DNA from: Botrytis cinerea B05.10
Lineage: Eukaryota; Ascomycota; Leotiomycetes; Helotiales; Sclerotiniaceae
DNA: 64,000 nucleotides
Direction of reading: 5' to 3'
Assembly (NCBI RefSeq): GCF_000143535.2
Contig: NC_037312.1
Location: forward strand, 1,798,001-1,862,000
Part shown: positions 12,142 to 24,002 of the stretch, one piece after another
How the letters are laid out: the number at the start of each line of letters is the position of its first letter
Position numbering within the stretch: the first letter of the stretch is position 1
Notes under the pieces: model-generated
Seen by the model: the letters and a program-made list of their open reading frames with translations, nothing else
Database searches by the model: none
Told to the model about the DNA's origin: nothing
Made by a program: the position numbers and the translations under genes

Positions 12142-12836
12142 CTAACCCAAACCACCCCATGCACCCCGAATACGTCTTGCAAGTTGTATATCCTTTTGCA
12201 TAATTGTCACTCTCTTGGCATGAATAGCACACAAATTCGTGTCTTCAAACAGATGGACGAGGAATGCTTCAGCAGATTCTTGAAGTGCTTGAATAGCTTG
12301 TGATTGCCAGCGCATCCCCTCACCTTGAGGGCGTACTGAGAGTGCGATTTCACGGACCTAGATTTGCATTGTATTAGATTTGGCTCTGCAATGTTGAGTA
12401 GGACATAAATACGAACCAAACGTGAGAAGGGAAGTTTGAGAAGGAGAAGATCGGTAGACTTCTGGAACTTGCGAATCTCCTTTAGAGCTAGAGTCCCAGG
12501 CTTATAACGGCGCTTTCTCCCTTGAGGAACTGGATCTCCGGCTAATCGCATCAACTGGGTTAGTATAATGAGTTTCATTTGCACCGTGATTTTCTCCAGA
12601 GCTTCATAATAGTATATAGATTGTCCTATTGACCCGTTCCAAACACGCGCAAGTCCTTAAAATGCAAGGACAAAATCCGGCTTACCTTTAATAGCACTAT
12701 CTCTTGCTTTCTTGCTCATGCTCTTTCTCGCAACCGATTTTCCTGCTGGTCTGCCTGGCGCGTTTACTCTTGGGCTACCCTCTACTGATTCATCGTCCAG
12801 TGACAAACGCTGCTTTTTCTTCTGAATTTGCGACAT
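12142..12836 (-). CDS. CSE4: Centromeric histone H3 variant (CENP-A/CenH3)
   Basis: Replaces H3 in centromeric nucleosomes and specifies the kinetochore site. Exons 12686-12836, 12417-12541 and 12358-1 down to 12142 give 163 residues. The tail (about 60 residues) is unrelated to H3 and rich in Lys, Ser and Asp. The histone fold begins [20 protein letters not shown], followed by [20 protein letters not shown]. Loop 1 is longer than in H3 ([12 protein letters not shown]) and carries the Trp typical of CENP-A. Helices 2 and 3 are [20 protein letters not shown] and [18 protein letters not shown], ending in AWGGLG where H3 has ERA. Introns are 144 and 59 bases. The gene is divergent from a derlin gene. 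Canonical H3 is excluded by the tail and the loop. Confidence 0.95.
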
Positions 12837-13620
12837 TGCGAATTTTGATTATAATCCAAGACTTTGTGGGTATTCGTCGATGAGATGTGTTTTCTGCTAT
12901 GATTGCGCAACGTAGTGATCAATTGGCGATATTCTTGAGAAGATTGTTGTGGTCGGAATGGAATCGACGACGCGGTTTTGCGCGAAGATGCGCGTCCTTG
13001 ATATTTGGACAGCTGCTCCAATTGGAGTCGAATAGACCGATGCGAGCAAAATCTGGGAGAGGTGAAATGGCGTGGAGTTTCAAATGGCAAGATGGAAGAG
13101 ATGTGTAATTCGATTGGCAATTCTGGTCTGGTCTAGTCTGGAGTTGACTGTTGAAGGCGTAGGAACCACAGCAACCCTATTTACAATTCCTAAACGCTTT
13201 GACCATTTGGTAAAAAGGAAATATAGCTATGTCCAAGGCTGAAACCTAAGGCTGTCAGCCTTGCCTTATCTAAGATCGACCCGCGGGCCAAAGGCTAGCA
13301 ATCGTTAGAACTTAGAACAGGACAACTTGTTCAAAGAAACGTCATGAGCGACACATAAATTATAAATACGAACACACGACCTTCCTTTCCAAAAATCTTC
13401 TTGTCAAACTAATAAACTATCCTATCTAGGAATTGCGTTACCTCGTATCACAAGAAAAAAGTATTTGGATTTCCCCAATATCTTCACTTCCAAGCCTCGA
13501 AATACTCACCAACTACCTCCATTACGCAACCTCTCCTTACTTTATTCCATATCCAAATTCCGAATCTCGTTGTCGCATCACTGTCGCATTACTTCTATCG
13601 ATACCCTCATATATCCAATT
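12837..13620. other. Divergent spacer between CENP-A and derlin genes
   Basis: A 784-base promoter region. A reverse-strand frame at 12782-13120 overlaps the CENP-A start and looks like a shadow. No further gene was seen. Confidence 0.5.
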
Positions 13621-14440
13621 ATGGATCAAATGATGGGAAATGGGGATGGGGGTCCAGCCGGGTTTCCGCTCGAAACTTGGTTTTGGGAAATGCCCGTTTG
13701 TACAAGATGGTGGACGACAGCTACAGTTATTACGAGCGCGCTGGTTCAATGTCAAATTGTTACGCCGTTTCAGTTATTCTACAGCTTTAGAGCCGTGTTT
13801 GTCAAGTCGCAGGTATGATTGTCTTCGCTCAATTGCGCGTTTGCTTTCGCATCTTGGAACCTCGCTGATCTCTTGTGACAAACAACAGTATTGGCGCCTC
13901 CTGACAACTTTCATATACTTTGGTCCTTTATCCCTGGATCTTGTTTTCCACGTATTCTTTTTAACCAGATACTCGCGACTCCTTGAGGAATCATCCGGTA
14001 GATCTGCGGCGCAATTCTCCTGGCTATTACTCTATGCGATGACTTGTCTTATTTGCATAAATCCACTGGTCTCAATGCCATTTCTAGGACATCCATTATC
14101 CTCGACTCTCGTATACATCTGGTCGAGACGAAACCCCGATACACAATTAAGTTTCCTCGGATTACTAGTTTTCACGGCTCCGTATTTACCATGGGTTTTG
14201 ATGGGCTTCAGTTTAGTTTTACATGGGACAGTTCCAAAGGATGAATTGATGGGGGTAGTCATTGGTCATGTTTGGTACTTCTTTTGCGACGTTTACCCAC
14301 CGCTACACAACGGACATCGTCCATTTGATCCACCAATGTTTTGGAGAAGATTGTTTGAGAGACAGCCAAGGGAGGAAACAGCGGACGCAATAAATAATGA
14401 CATTGCAATGGCCGCAGCGCCAGGGCCGGAAGTAAGATAA
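13621..14440 (+). CDS. DER1: Derlin (Der1-like rhomboid pseudoprotease, ERAD)
   Basis: ER membrane protein that helps move misfolded proteins to the cytosol for degradation. Two exons (13621-13812, 13889-14440) give 247 residues. After a short Gly/Met-rich N-terminus come PLETWFWEMPVCTRWWTTA and the WR-type motif YWRLLTTFIYFGPLSLDLVF, a derlin hallmark. About six hydrophobic helices follow, including the GVVIGHVWYFFCDVYP segment. The tail (RPFDPPMFWRRLFERQPREE) is cytosolic in type. No rhomboid catalytic Ser/His dyad is visible, as expected for a pseudoprotease. The 76-base intron lies just before the YWR motif. Whether it is Der1 or Dfm1 was not resolved. Confidence 0.93.
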
Positions 14441-14685
14441 AAATGGCATCATAGATTATCATGATGAAATTGCATGGGAAGGCGTTTGGAATTTAGGAAG
14501 AAATTGGGTGTGAACATTATTGTTCGCTGATATGGTTGTTAAGCAGAAGCATCCAGCAGAGATTTACTTTAGCCGCACTATTATATCCATATGCTGAGGC
14601 TTTGTGGGCATTTGTTCACATCGCAATCACATGTAAGCGTACTGTTGTTATAAAATTACAATTATTGATAGCTCAATAAGCGTGA

Positions 14686-16011
14686 TCATGAACTACTATC
14701 TCCATCTGACTCTATTTTTGATGAACTCGTCGCAGCCCGCTTTGCAGGTCGGTCCTCCTTTTTCGTTTTAGCAGACGCATCCACATCCCGAGCATCATCT
14801 GAATCCTCCTCATTATCAAGCTCATCAACGGGAGCTATGGGGTGGTGTAGATGCTTCCAGTCCTCCAATTCTTCTATGATGGATCGCAAACGATCTCTAA
14901 TACTCTCTATAGCGTAACTCCCTAAAAGTAATCGTAAAGGCGGGTAAGAACAATGACCTAACTGCCAAACCAAATCCGCACATTTCTTAGCACTTGTAGG
15001 TTGTTTATCCCCCAGCCATTGAACCATTCTCTTCGCATGAAACGCCGGTGAAGTCGGATCGGAATATGGTTCACTGGGAGGTTTAATCAAAAAGTGTCCC
15101 CAAGTGGGCAACGGACCCGAAGCTAATTCCTTCTCATCTCTCCTCACCAACCCTGGTTCTACCAATGTAGCTTTTATGTTGAAAGCATCGACTTCGTAAA
15201 GCATCGCTTCGATCATTCCCTCCACCGCATACTTCGTCGCGCAATATGGTCCCAAGCCCGGAACACCCAATGCGCCTGAAGTACTACTGAATATCAAGTA
15301 TCTCCCTGCTCCTTGCTCGCGAAAGTATGGTAGGCTTAATTGGATGATATGTACTGTGCCCATAAAATTCGTCTCGAATTGATTGCGGATTTCGTGCTCG
15401 TCTTGGTCTTCGCATGCGCCGATGACGCCGTAGCCCGAACAATTGGCTATCACATCGATGCGCTTGAATTTTTCAAGCGCCTGCTCTATAACTGTAGATA
15501 CAGAGTCTCGTACACGCACGTCGCAAAGAGTATTGAAGCAGTTTGAATGGGGAAATGTGGCTTGCATCGATTCGATTGTATTTTCGTTGATCCGGCCGAC
15601 GGCAACAACTTCGTCGCCTTTGGAAAGACATGCTCGTGTGAGACTCTGGCCCATATGGCCACTGGCGCCAAATATCTAAATGCTGATTTAGTAAAGTAAA
15701 ACATGTAGAATGGCCTTGGTCGAATGAATAGACGATCTGTCTGCCAGGCCGCACTTGGTAATACTCACTATCCAAACCTTTGGCTTTGTCTTATTGCTTG
15801 GACCCGGAGGCTCACAGCTCAAGGGGAGTTGTAGTTTAATCTTTTTGCCATCGGCATTGAGAGTGTTTTCGACTTTGAGAAAATCGGGAGACATGCTGTC
15901 GTGGGCATGGCTGTGAGTGGCATTTTGACCCGATGGTAGTAAGTTGTTGAAAGAATCGAAGTCGGGAGTATCGACGGAACCTTCTCCTTCTCTTGAATCG
16001 GTTTCCCTCAT
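14686..16011 (-). CDS. Short-chain dehydrogenase/reductase with N- and C-terminal extensions
   Basis: NAD(P)-dependent classical-type SDR of unknown substrate. Exons 15769-16011 and 14686-15675 encode 410 residues. An 80-residue Ser/Asp-rich leader precedes the Rossmann start VWIIFGASGHMGQSLTRA. Here the usual TGxxxGxG turn is written GASGHMG. Other marks are the cofactor segment CDVRV, VIANCSGYG in place of the usual NNAG, the catalytic Ser in FSSTSGALG, and Tyr/Lys in YCATKYAVEG. The last 55 residues are acidic then basic (DNEEDSDDARDVDASAKTKK), which is unusual for an SDR and suggests interaction or localisation. The 93-base intron falls inside the glycine-rich loop. A 17-beta-HSD-like or ketoreductase function is possible. 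Confidence 0.85.
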
Positions 16012-16771
16012 CTTTCTTTATACATTGTTTTGTGCGAATTTGTGAATCGTAAATGGCGATGATGAGTTGGTACCTTCGTGGTGACGTTGGAGCTGGGGAA
16101 AACTAGCCAATAGCGGGGTAAGCTTCCCTTTCCCAGAAGGTTTGCTGCATATCTGATAGCACTATCAACTTTGGGGCTTTTGGGAGAAGTATCTTTTTTT
16201 ACTGCAGATTCAGAATCGCAAAGGTTTGAGGATCTTGAAAAAAAAATGTCCCGGGGATTTTGACCAAGAATTGCGAAGATTATGGAGATGTGCGTTTTGG
16301 TAGTAATTCGTTATCGGTTTGTTTACAATTTCTTATCATCTTCAAAAATTCGTCTATCTTATGTCTTCATTCACTGCACGGCACGATATGACGTAAGTCG
16401 GAATCTTTCTTTACCTTGGTGGATGGTTGACGCTCATGACGGGATGGGATGGGAGCACATAGTTCAGACAGTTAGGACGGTAGTCAGATGTAGGTAACTG
16501 GCATGAATACAAAGTACGAACTAGGTTACATATATGTATGACTTTTGCCATGCCTACCTATTCATCTATGCGACAACACTGTGCATTGTTTCAATTGTAA
16601 CTCATACACAACTTGTTGAAGACCGAGAAATCGTCTTCTTGCTACCTATTATCATATGCTATCGCGTTCAGCTTGCAGTGCTTCATTACTTCGTTATCGC
16701 CGTTCCACTTCCATCATGTAGTCGTCCAACATCCATCCAACCATCATCTACCCTTCATCTTCACTCTTCCG
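16012..16771. other. Intergenic spacer
   Basis: Upstream of the SDR gene and downstream of ADI1, both on the minus strand. Short frames are present without conserved content. Confidence 0.5.
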
Positions 16772-17494
16772 TTACTGGCCTGCAATTGCAGGAACAGTTT
16801 GCAAGTACTCCTTGCGGTATGGATTGACGTCAACGTCCGGACCACGGTTCAAAGGAGTCCATTTGGGTTCCTCCTTGAACAATCTCATTGCTTGGATATA
16901 CTGTTCTCTGGTTAGCAATGGCGCATGTTGAAAAGAGCATCACATAGGAAACATACGTTGTTTGCATCAGTGGTAAAACGATGGTAGATACCAGCTGGGA
17001 GAATCTGTCCGCCACAGTCAGTCCCTATTCAAATACGATTCCAACGCATCGAATCATAATACTTACGATCAAGTCGTCCTTTTCCAACCTAATGCGAACC
17101 CACTCATCGCCCTCACTCCTGACATCGAAGAATCCCGCTCCATCTCTGATATATCTAATCTCCTCATCTTCGTGCAAATGCTCATTGAAGAACGACTTGA
17201 CCTTCTCCTCGTAGATATCACCCATTTTCTCTGGTGAAACCGTAATTACATCGCGATTCTTGTAGCTTCTGTCAGAGGCGAGCTTGTCGACATCTTTCTC
17301 ATCTGCGAATCTGTAATAGAGAACCCCGAGCTTCTCCAAGTACTCAGGGTTAACGTCGCGGCCCGAGTCGTGAAGTTCCCGTTGGTCGCCCTATAGAAAA
17401 CTGTTTGTTAGTAAAAAGAAAACAGAGGGAGGGGTAGTGTAGTGGGGGGTGAGGGGTACTTTACCTCCTCGTTATCAAACCAGTAAGCTCTCAT
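16772..17494 (-). CDS. ADI1: Acireductone dioxygenase (methionine salvage)
   Basis: Fe(II)-dependent cupin that converts acireductone to the keto-acid precursor of methionine. Four exons (17465-17494, 17067-17390, 16957-17004, 16772-16900) give 176 residues, the usual size. The start [10 protein letters not shown] is characteristic. The metal-binding set is visible as [14 protein letters not shown] (two His and a Glu) plus the later His in GIYHRFTTD. The C-terminus [20 protein letters not shown] is conserved. The first exon encodes only ten residues and the third sixteen, so ORF callers would miss both. Introns are 52-74 bases. Confidence 0.96.
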
Positions 17495-18809
17495 TTTGAA
17501 TTTCAGTTAATCGACTGAGTATGTGTAGATTTGGTTTCGATATCTATGAGTGGATGATATAAAGAAGCTGCGGTTTGTTATTTTGTCTTTTGTTGGTTTT
17601 GAGTAAACAAAATATCCAAGCGGAAGCCTGAGTCAAATAAATGGAAATTCCTAGAAAAAAAGTCTGCGCCCGATGAGATTGACGCCATTCACCCATTCAC
17701 CCATTCACAAATAGGATTACACAATCACATCGCATCACATCGCACCACAACGGCGCACCCCAATCAGTTGAGATGAGAATCTCATAATTGTGAGTAGGTA
17801 CCTAGATTCACCCCGTTGGTCATGAATGAAAAAGGAGCATTTAATCAGCAATTGTTTTATTTCTGCTTATTAGTAGACTCCCCTTTTTAAAAATTGAGAT
17901 TCGACAAGACGTCATCGTCTTTCGCTCTCCGAAATGCTTGCAGGGGTATTTCCCGAGTTTCTCGAACCGATCCAAACAGGTTGTCGTGAATACAAATAAT
18001 GAGCATATGATTTCTCTCTCGTTGCTTCCAATTCATCTGTCTACGAATACCAAATGCAGGCGCAAGTCGAAAGGGGCTATCTAGAGTGTTGTCAACTATT
18101 GTAGACACCAAGCTATGCAATGTACCTAGCCTGGAAGAAAGTTCTTCTTGCCCTGCAGTCAGAAGGGATATCTCCAATATGCATGATATGCAGAGCCTTG
18201 AGTTGAGGCGGAACAATCTAAAGGTTTCTGTTTCGAGAATGGACTCGAGGGAGAGTGTGAGGCTGAAGAGACCCAGATTGTGCCTGCAAGTGAATTGTGA
18301 ACAATTTCTTTTCGTCAAAGATTATGAAGGATATCTATAGTTTGCTTCGTTCGAGATCACTCCAGGAAGATTTCTTGCTATAATCTTCCAGCCAGACTTA
18401 TTTGATGTAATTTGATATGCGAGCTGCTAATATATGGCCCCCAGCAGCGTGTCTCCTCGGCCATCTCGTATATCATGTTATCCGTTAGAATTGTGACTGG
18501 TCTCCCCCCTCTCCTCAAATCATATAGAATCAGTAATGTCGGCTGCGTAGCCTGGTACACACATGCTTCAAAAGCTTTCGCATATATTTCCAAGTAAGTA
18601 TAGCAATATTTGAGATGATTTGACCCAGATTATCAAAACAACTAATTGATGATCGACGGTTCTCTTCAATTTCTACATCAAGCATCGTGTGCTCGCCGGT
18701 GAATGTTTCTTTTGAAGTCACGATTGCTTCTATAAATGGAAGACAACAAATTACACAACACGGCACTACCCCGTCTCAGAAGAACTATCTCAATGGTATG
18801 GATTAGAAT
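17495..18809. other. Gene-poor stretch upstream of ADI1
   Basis: Contains the ADI1 promoter. A 143-codon frame on the minus strand (17887-18318) and small plus-strand frames near 18086-18597 lack recognisable domains or a convincing exon structure. They may be remnants or chance. Confidence 0.45.
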
Positions 18810-19561
18810 ATGCACAACTCTCAGTTCGTAGCACTAACTTCAACATCAGCCGGCAATGCCACTCTCGGCGTCGGAATTTTGACTCTACTGGGTCAGTCTA
18901 ATGAACGCAATGACTTGGGGTCATTTATTTCAGGAGAGTGCAAAAGCATCGCCTTTGACCTTCTCGCATGTGAAGAAATTCAGAAATCACTATTTATCTT
19001 AAAAATCAGCACCCCCAACGAGACGAATGCAAGCATCAAAATGTTACACGCCTCTTGTCCCACGCAACCTTACCAGGCCGGAACCAATCTATCCTGCGTG
19101 CAATCGAAGATCTTTAAAATAATATCGCCATGAGCTATCTCAGTTCTCCTGCCCTTACCAGTACTGAGTTCAGAAGCATCCCAATCTCAGACACTGCGGT
19201 CGTATATGTATACCGACCCATCTTTCACATTCTTTTATATGGGATTGGATTTCTGTTCACATCTATCGCAGCCATTATTGGCCTTCGCTCCATGTATATC
19301 GACGGAGTTTCATATTTCAGGCTATTCTCTACTATTCTTACTACGACTCGCAATGCCGATCTGGATGTCCTGACTAGCGGTGCTTCTTTAGGCGTGGATC
19401 CACTCGCTAAGAATATTGAACAAACGAAATTGAAGTTTGGCCCAGTGTTAGGAGAGCAAGAAATAAGCCAGAGCTCGGTACCAGGCTGTGGTGTTCTACA
19501 CATTGCGTTCGGGTTAGAGGGGACTTTTGGGGATTTGAAAAAGGGAGAACAGGATATTTAA
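18810..19561 (+). pseudogene. Remnant of a fungal multi-pass membrane protein (C-terminal part)
   Basis: Two adjacent frames (18810-19133 and 19130-19561) overlap at an ATGA. The second has one clear membrane segment, PIFHILLYGIGFLFTSIAAI, followed by GVSYFRLFSTILTTTRNADL and ASLGVDPLAKNIEQTKLKFG. This resembles the C-terminal end of a large Pezizomycotina family of uncharacterised multi-pass proteins with a conserved FSTxLRTTRN-x-SLGxxPL ending. The N-terminal membrane helices and extracellular domain are not found upstream. The first frame may be a decayed piece of the luminal domain. It is called a truncated or decayed copy. An intact but unusually short gene with unseen introns is the alternative. 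Confidence 0.4.
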
Positions 19562-21034
19562 TCAGATCTACTCTTCGTATGGGTAGCTTGGTATCAGTAT
19601 GTGTTGGATTTTTTTATGGTGTCTAGGGGGAAAGTATGAATCTGAAAAAGTGTCAATCTTTGACCCTGTTAGTAATCTAATATTGCTTCTTCAAGTAAAA
19701 ACAAATCCTGCATGATCCGTATCTAACTCTTGTCGCTATGTACAACACCCGCAACTGCCTAGCAAACATATATTTAGATGATTGTCCGCTCCGCCTTAGC
19801 CATCGCTACTGCGATACATTGTACTGTTGTAACAATTATCTACTCGGCTAGTCAAGAATTACATGCATCAAAATCAAAGAAAACGCATCATCTATATCTA
19901 GTAGGTAGCTCAAAGAAAGTGGATACCGAAAGAATAGGTTAATGTTTGCAAGTATTCCACTATTTGTGAGCTGCACGGATGCAAAGAAGTGCTGTGTATC
20001 TCAGACCTGCATGCATCTTCTCGGCTATCCTAGCTATATGCAGAGGGTCCATCATCCTCTGAGTTGTAGGAAAGCTGCAGATGTGGTTCAACACCTCCAC
20101 CTTGGTAGCAGCCTTTACAAGCGCGGTAGAAAAAATGATCCTCCCATTTGAAAACTGTTACCTAAGTAAGTTCTGATTAGAAACATTTCTCTCTTCCCTT
20201 TACCGCTCCCCACCCCGGCTCTAGAGTTTCGGCCCTCCTTTTAACGTTTGACTTCTCGCTATGTTTCTCTATTAAAGTTATTGTGTTCTATAATTGTTGA
20301 TATCCAAATGGGTATAGTGACATCATGTGTTCACACTGTTGTAATGCTGCTTAAGGAGCTAACTAAGAAACTAGTTAGTATAAATCCATCTAGATCTAGT
20401 TGCTGTGTTAGTACCGAGACACTAGCACCATGCACTAGTATGGTAGTTTAATTCGGAATGATATTGACGGCAATGAAGTATATACTAGCTCTAACGACGT
20501 TTGCTATCACTGGGAAAATAATCGGATCTCATCACAAACAACGATAATTATGATCGGAAATCTCAATTGGGAAAGCTTCTGAAGGATTTCTGAGCGTGGC
20601 GCGTTGGTGGCACGGTGCTTAACCTATCTAGGGACTAACTGCGAGCTTCACAGTACCAGGTACAGTATGTAAACAAGACAAGCGCGCAATCTCCAAATTC
20701 CTTTCTCTCTTCACCTTTTCTCTCTCTCTCTCATTCTTCTAAGCGCAAAGTAATCGATTGAATCTTCATCTTTTGAAATCAGATCGATTTGCGACGATAG
20801 ATCGATCATTGGATACTGAACGTTGCCCACTTGTTACCCCAATATACCACCATAAATAACCACATGCACAGCAGCAAACATCGAAGCGAAACTCCTGCAT
20901 AAAACCCCGGTCCGCCTTTCACCTAGCCAACAATTTTGCGTCATTGCTTTATTTACGAGAGACCCTTCATGTACCTACATTTACAACATCAATTTTCCAA
21001 AAAGATTGCTGGCATCAACGAAAAATTAATTGCT
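19562..21034. other. Intergenic spacer upstream of the kinesin gene
   Basis: About 1.5 kb with only short frames. A CT-rich tract near 20700-20740 may belong to the kinesin promoter. Confidence 0.5.
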
Positions 21035-22894
21035 ATGGCTATCGTTCCGCGGTTGATGCCAGGCATGGGAATGGGTGTGGTATCAACTGCATCTACCCCT
21101 TCCTTGCGATCGAGGAGAGATAGTGTTGTATCTACAGCTAGAGATGCGGCTGGAAATGTTAGAGTGGTGGTTAGAGTTAGAGGGTTTCTTCCTAGAGGTG
21201 AGTATTTTGAGTAGAGTAAGAAATCGGGATATTTTGCTAATGGCGAAATAGAAATTAATAGAGGAGCTAAGTGTCTGATTGATATGGATCCAATAACACA
21301 AGCAACCACTCTTCTAGTCCCAAACAATACAGATCCTACAAACTCTCGTTCGAAGATGCGCAGAGTCATTGAAGAGAAAAGCTTTACATTCGACAATTCC
21401 TTTTGGAGCCACAACCAATCTGATGAACACTATGCACACCAGGAGGATGTTTATAATAGTTTGGGGGAGGAATTTTTGGATCATAACTTCGAAGGATATC
21501 ATACATGCATCTTTGCATATGGCCAGACTGGATCAGGAAAGAGTTATACAATGATGGGTACAGAAGATCAGCCAGGATTAATACCAAGGACCTGCGAGGA
21601 CCTTTTTCAGCGGATCGAGGCAGCACATAATGAAAGTCCAAACATTTCCTACAATGTCCGTGTATCTTATTTCGAGGTTTATAACGAACATGTCCGAGAT
21701 CTCCTTGTTCCATTCCACCCCAATCAACCACCCTATTATCTGAAGATTCGTGAATCCCCCACCGAAGGACCTTATATCAAGGATTTGACCGATGTACCTG
21801 TTAAGAATCTCTCTGAAATTATGCGGTACATGAAGATGGGAGATGCCAGTCGAACCACAGCAAGTACTAAGATGAACGATACAAGTAGCAGAAGTCATAG
21901 TGTTTTTACCATCATGCTCAAGCAGATCCACCATGATATGGAGACGGATGAAACAACAGAACGTACTGCCAGAATTCGACTCGTGGATCTCGCAGGTAGT
22001 GAACGTGCAAAGGCAACAGAAGCAACAGGTGCTCGTCTTCGCGAGGGAAGCAATATTAACAAGTCTCTGACAACTCTCGGTCGTGTCATTGCAGCTCTCG
22101 CAGATCCAAAGCAACAACGTACTGGAAAACGTAACAAAGATGTCGTTCCCTATAGAGATTCAATCCTTACCTGGCTGCTCAAAGATTCATTGGGAGGGAA
22201 TAGTAAAACCGCAATGATTGCGTGTATTTCCCCTTCTGATTACGACGAAACTCTCTCTACCCTTCGCTATGCCGACCAAGCTAAACGTATTCGCACGCGT
22301 GCCGTCGTCAACCAAGATCATGTTTCCGCTGCGGAACGTGATGCTCAAATTGCTGCCATGGCAGAAGAGATTCGTATTCTACAACTTCAAGTTTCCAATT
22401 CTGACTCTACAAAAAAAGAAACAGAAACTAAAGCACAAGACGAAAGGCTCGAGCAATACCAGAACAAAATAGCACTGATGCAAAGAATGATGGAAGACAG
22501 GACCATGATATCAGAAGGTAAAATTCGAAGCTTGACAACTGAGAATGACGCTTTGAGATTGCATCTTAAATTAGCTTTGGAGAGCTTGAAGAACCCAATC
22601 AAAGTGGAACCTGCTAGGACTATCAGCGTGGGCAGTTTTACTTTTGGTAATGGAGACGAGTTGGGACAACATAAGGAGAACAGAACTATAGATGAAGCGA
22701 TTAATGAGGAAGAGGGTTACGAATATGAATTTTCAGATGAGGACGAAGCTATCGATGTGGGTGCACGTGAGGAGAGAGCAAGCGAGATGCAAGGTTTCAT
22801 GGGCGATTTGTTGAAAGATTTGAATATGTTTAGGAAGAAGATCTGTGATGACAAGGGGCGTTTCGGTAGGGAAATTACTGTTAATGTTGTATGA
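21035..22894 (+). CDS. Short kinesin-3 family motor (UncB/Nkin3-like)
   Basis: Plus-end microtubule motor. Exons 21035-21197 and 21252-22894 give 601 residues. The motor domain follows a 35-residue leader (SLRSRRDSVVSTARDAAGN). ATP-binding P-loop GQTGSGKS lies at 145-152, switch I NDTSSRSHS at 263-271 and switch II DLAGSE at 300-305. The basic loop 12 region (KQQRTGKRNKDVVPYRDS) and WLLKDSLGGNSKTAMIACIS are kinesin-3-like. The neck reads RTRAVVNQDHVSAAERDAQI, and a short coiled coil and an acidic patch (EYEFSDEDEAIDVG) follow. The FHA and PH domains of Unc104/KIF1 are absent, so this is the short fungal form. An in-frame upstream ATG at 20969 exists, but the start at 21035 gives the more typical N-terminus. 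Confidence 0.9.
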
Positions 22895-23387
22895 TTATAA
22901 GGAGAAGGCGGGCCTTTATGGATTGGTATGGTTTCACGAAGGTAAAATAGGGCAAGCATTGGTGTTATGGGAGGTTTGCATTTTTTATTATACCAAGGGT
23001 AGGAAAGGGATTGGGGGTTGGACATACAGAGTCATGGATTATGGCATGGTTTATAGAGTCTAATCAGGCATTGGTTAATATTAGCGGTGGTAATCTGAGT
23101 TTTGCCATATCTTTGGATCAGATCAAGGGGATCAATGACCGTTAATCAAGGGCCATAGACTTCAAACAGTGCAAACAGTATGGATTTTTGTAGAATAAAG
23201 CCATTAAGATAAACTCAATTCTTCTGCTCGATGGCATTTGAATTTTACACCCAGTTCGAGGTGTGAGAGAAATATTTGATGGACCAATCGGGTATGAAAC
23301 TTAAATAGCACTCCAATCTTGAACATTTATGATTTTATTTTTGTATCCTATTTATTACACCATACCATTACGTGGTTTGCTAGTAGT
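22895..23387. other. Convergent 3' region
   Basis: Lies between the 3' ends of the kinesin (+) and the NOPCHAP1-like gene (-). No further feature was seen. Confidence 0.55.
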
Positions 23388-24002
23388 TCAAAGCTCCTCA
23401 ATCCCGGCCTTCTTTCCCTCCTCCATCTTCCTATCACCATCAGCATCTTGCTCCTCAACCTCGCTCTCACTTTCGCTTCCCCTCTCCCCGTCCCTCGTTT
23501 CTTCCAAAACTCCCAGCCCCAAGTTCATCTCCACATAACTCTCTCCGTCCTTCACATCCTCCAACTTCCTATCCTCTCCTTTCTCAATCTTCTTCATCAG
23601 TTCTTCGTTTGCTTCTTTCATCTGTTTCAGAAAATCAGGAAGATTGTTGAGGCCCTCTGAAGCGCCAAATCCGTTCAGTGTGGATACACGCATGACGGGA
23701 CGAGCATTTAGGGGACGGATCATGGGGATCTCATCCTCGGACTCGTCTTCAGAAGAGGGCTCTGATGATGAAGCTTCGGCTTCGGATGATGTGTTGGCCT
23801 GGGAAGATGCGGGAGATGAGGATTCAGGTGGGTTTGTTGATGGTTTGGAGGTGGAAGTGGATGATTGGGTGGTGTTTGGGGATGTTTTTCCCAGAGTGGT
23901 ACGTTTTCTGGAAGGGAGTTTGGCGTCGAGGATTTTTCGGGTGGGTGTTGGTTCGGTGTCCATTGCTTCTGTGGGAGGGGAGGTGCGTTTGGTAGCTGAC
24001 AT
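23388..24002 (-). CDS. NOPCHAP1-like (DUF4598) small acidic protein
   Basis: Single-exon, 204-residue, Ser/Glu-rich protein. The first 90 residues are disordered (long Ser/Thr/Pro runs, then SSEPSSEDESEDEIPMIRPL). The conserved core is LPDFLKQMKEANEELMKKIE followed by GESYVEMNLGLGVLEE, which resembles the core of C12orf45/NOPCHAP1. NOPCHAP1 is a cochaperone that bridges the box C/D snoRNP protein NOP58 to the R2TP complex. The C-terminus is again acidic (SESESEVEEQDADGD). The family assignment rests on that short core, so it is probable rather than certain. Confidence 0.65.
   Translation of the reverse strand: MSATKRTSPPTEAMDTEPTPTRKILDAKLPSRKRTTLGKTSPNTTQSSTSTSKPSTNPPESSSPASSQANTSSEAEASSSEPSSEDESEDEIPMIRPLNARPVMRVSTLNGFGASEGLNNLPDFLKQMKEANEELMKKIEKGEDRKLEDVKDGESYVEMNLGLGVLEETRDGERGSESESEVEEQDADGDRKMEEGKKAGIEEL

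Noticed and set aside
17887..18318. 143-codon open frame on the minus strand upstream of ADI1
   Set aside because: No recognised motif and no supporting splice structure. It overlaps a plus-strand frame of similar quality, so I could not call it a gene.
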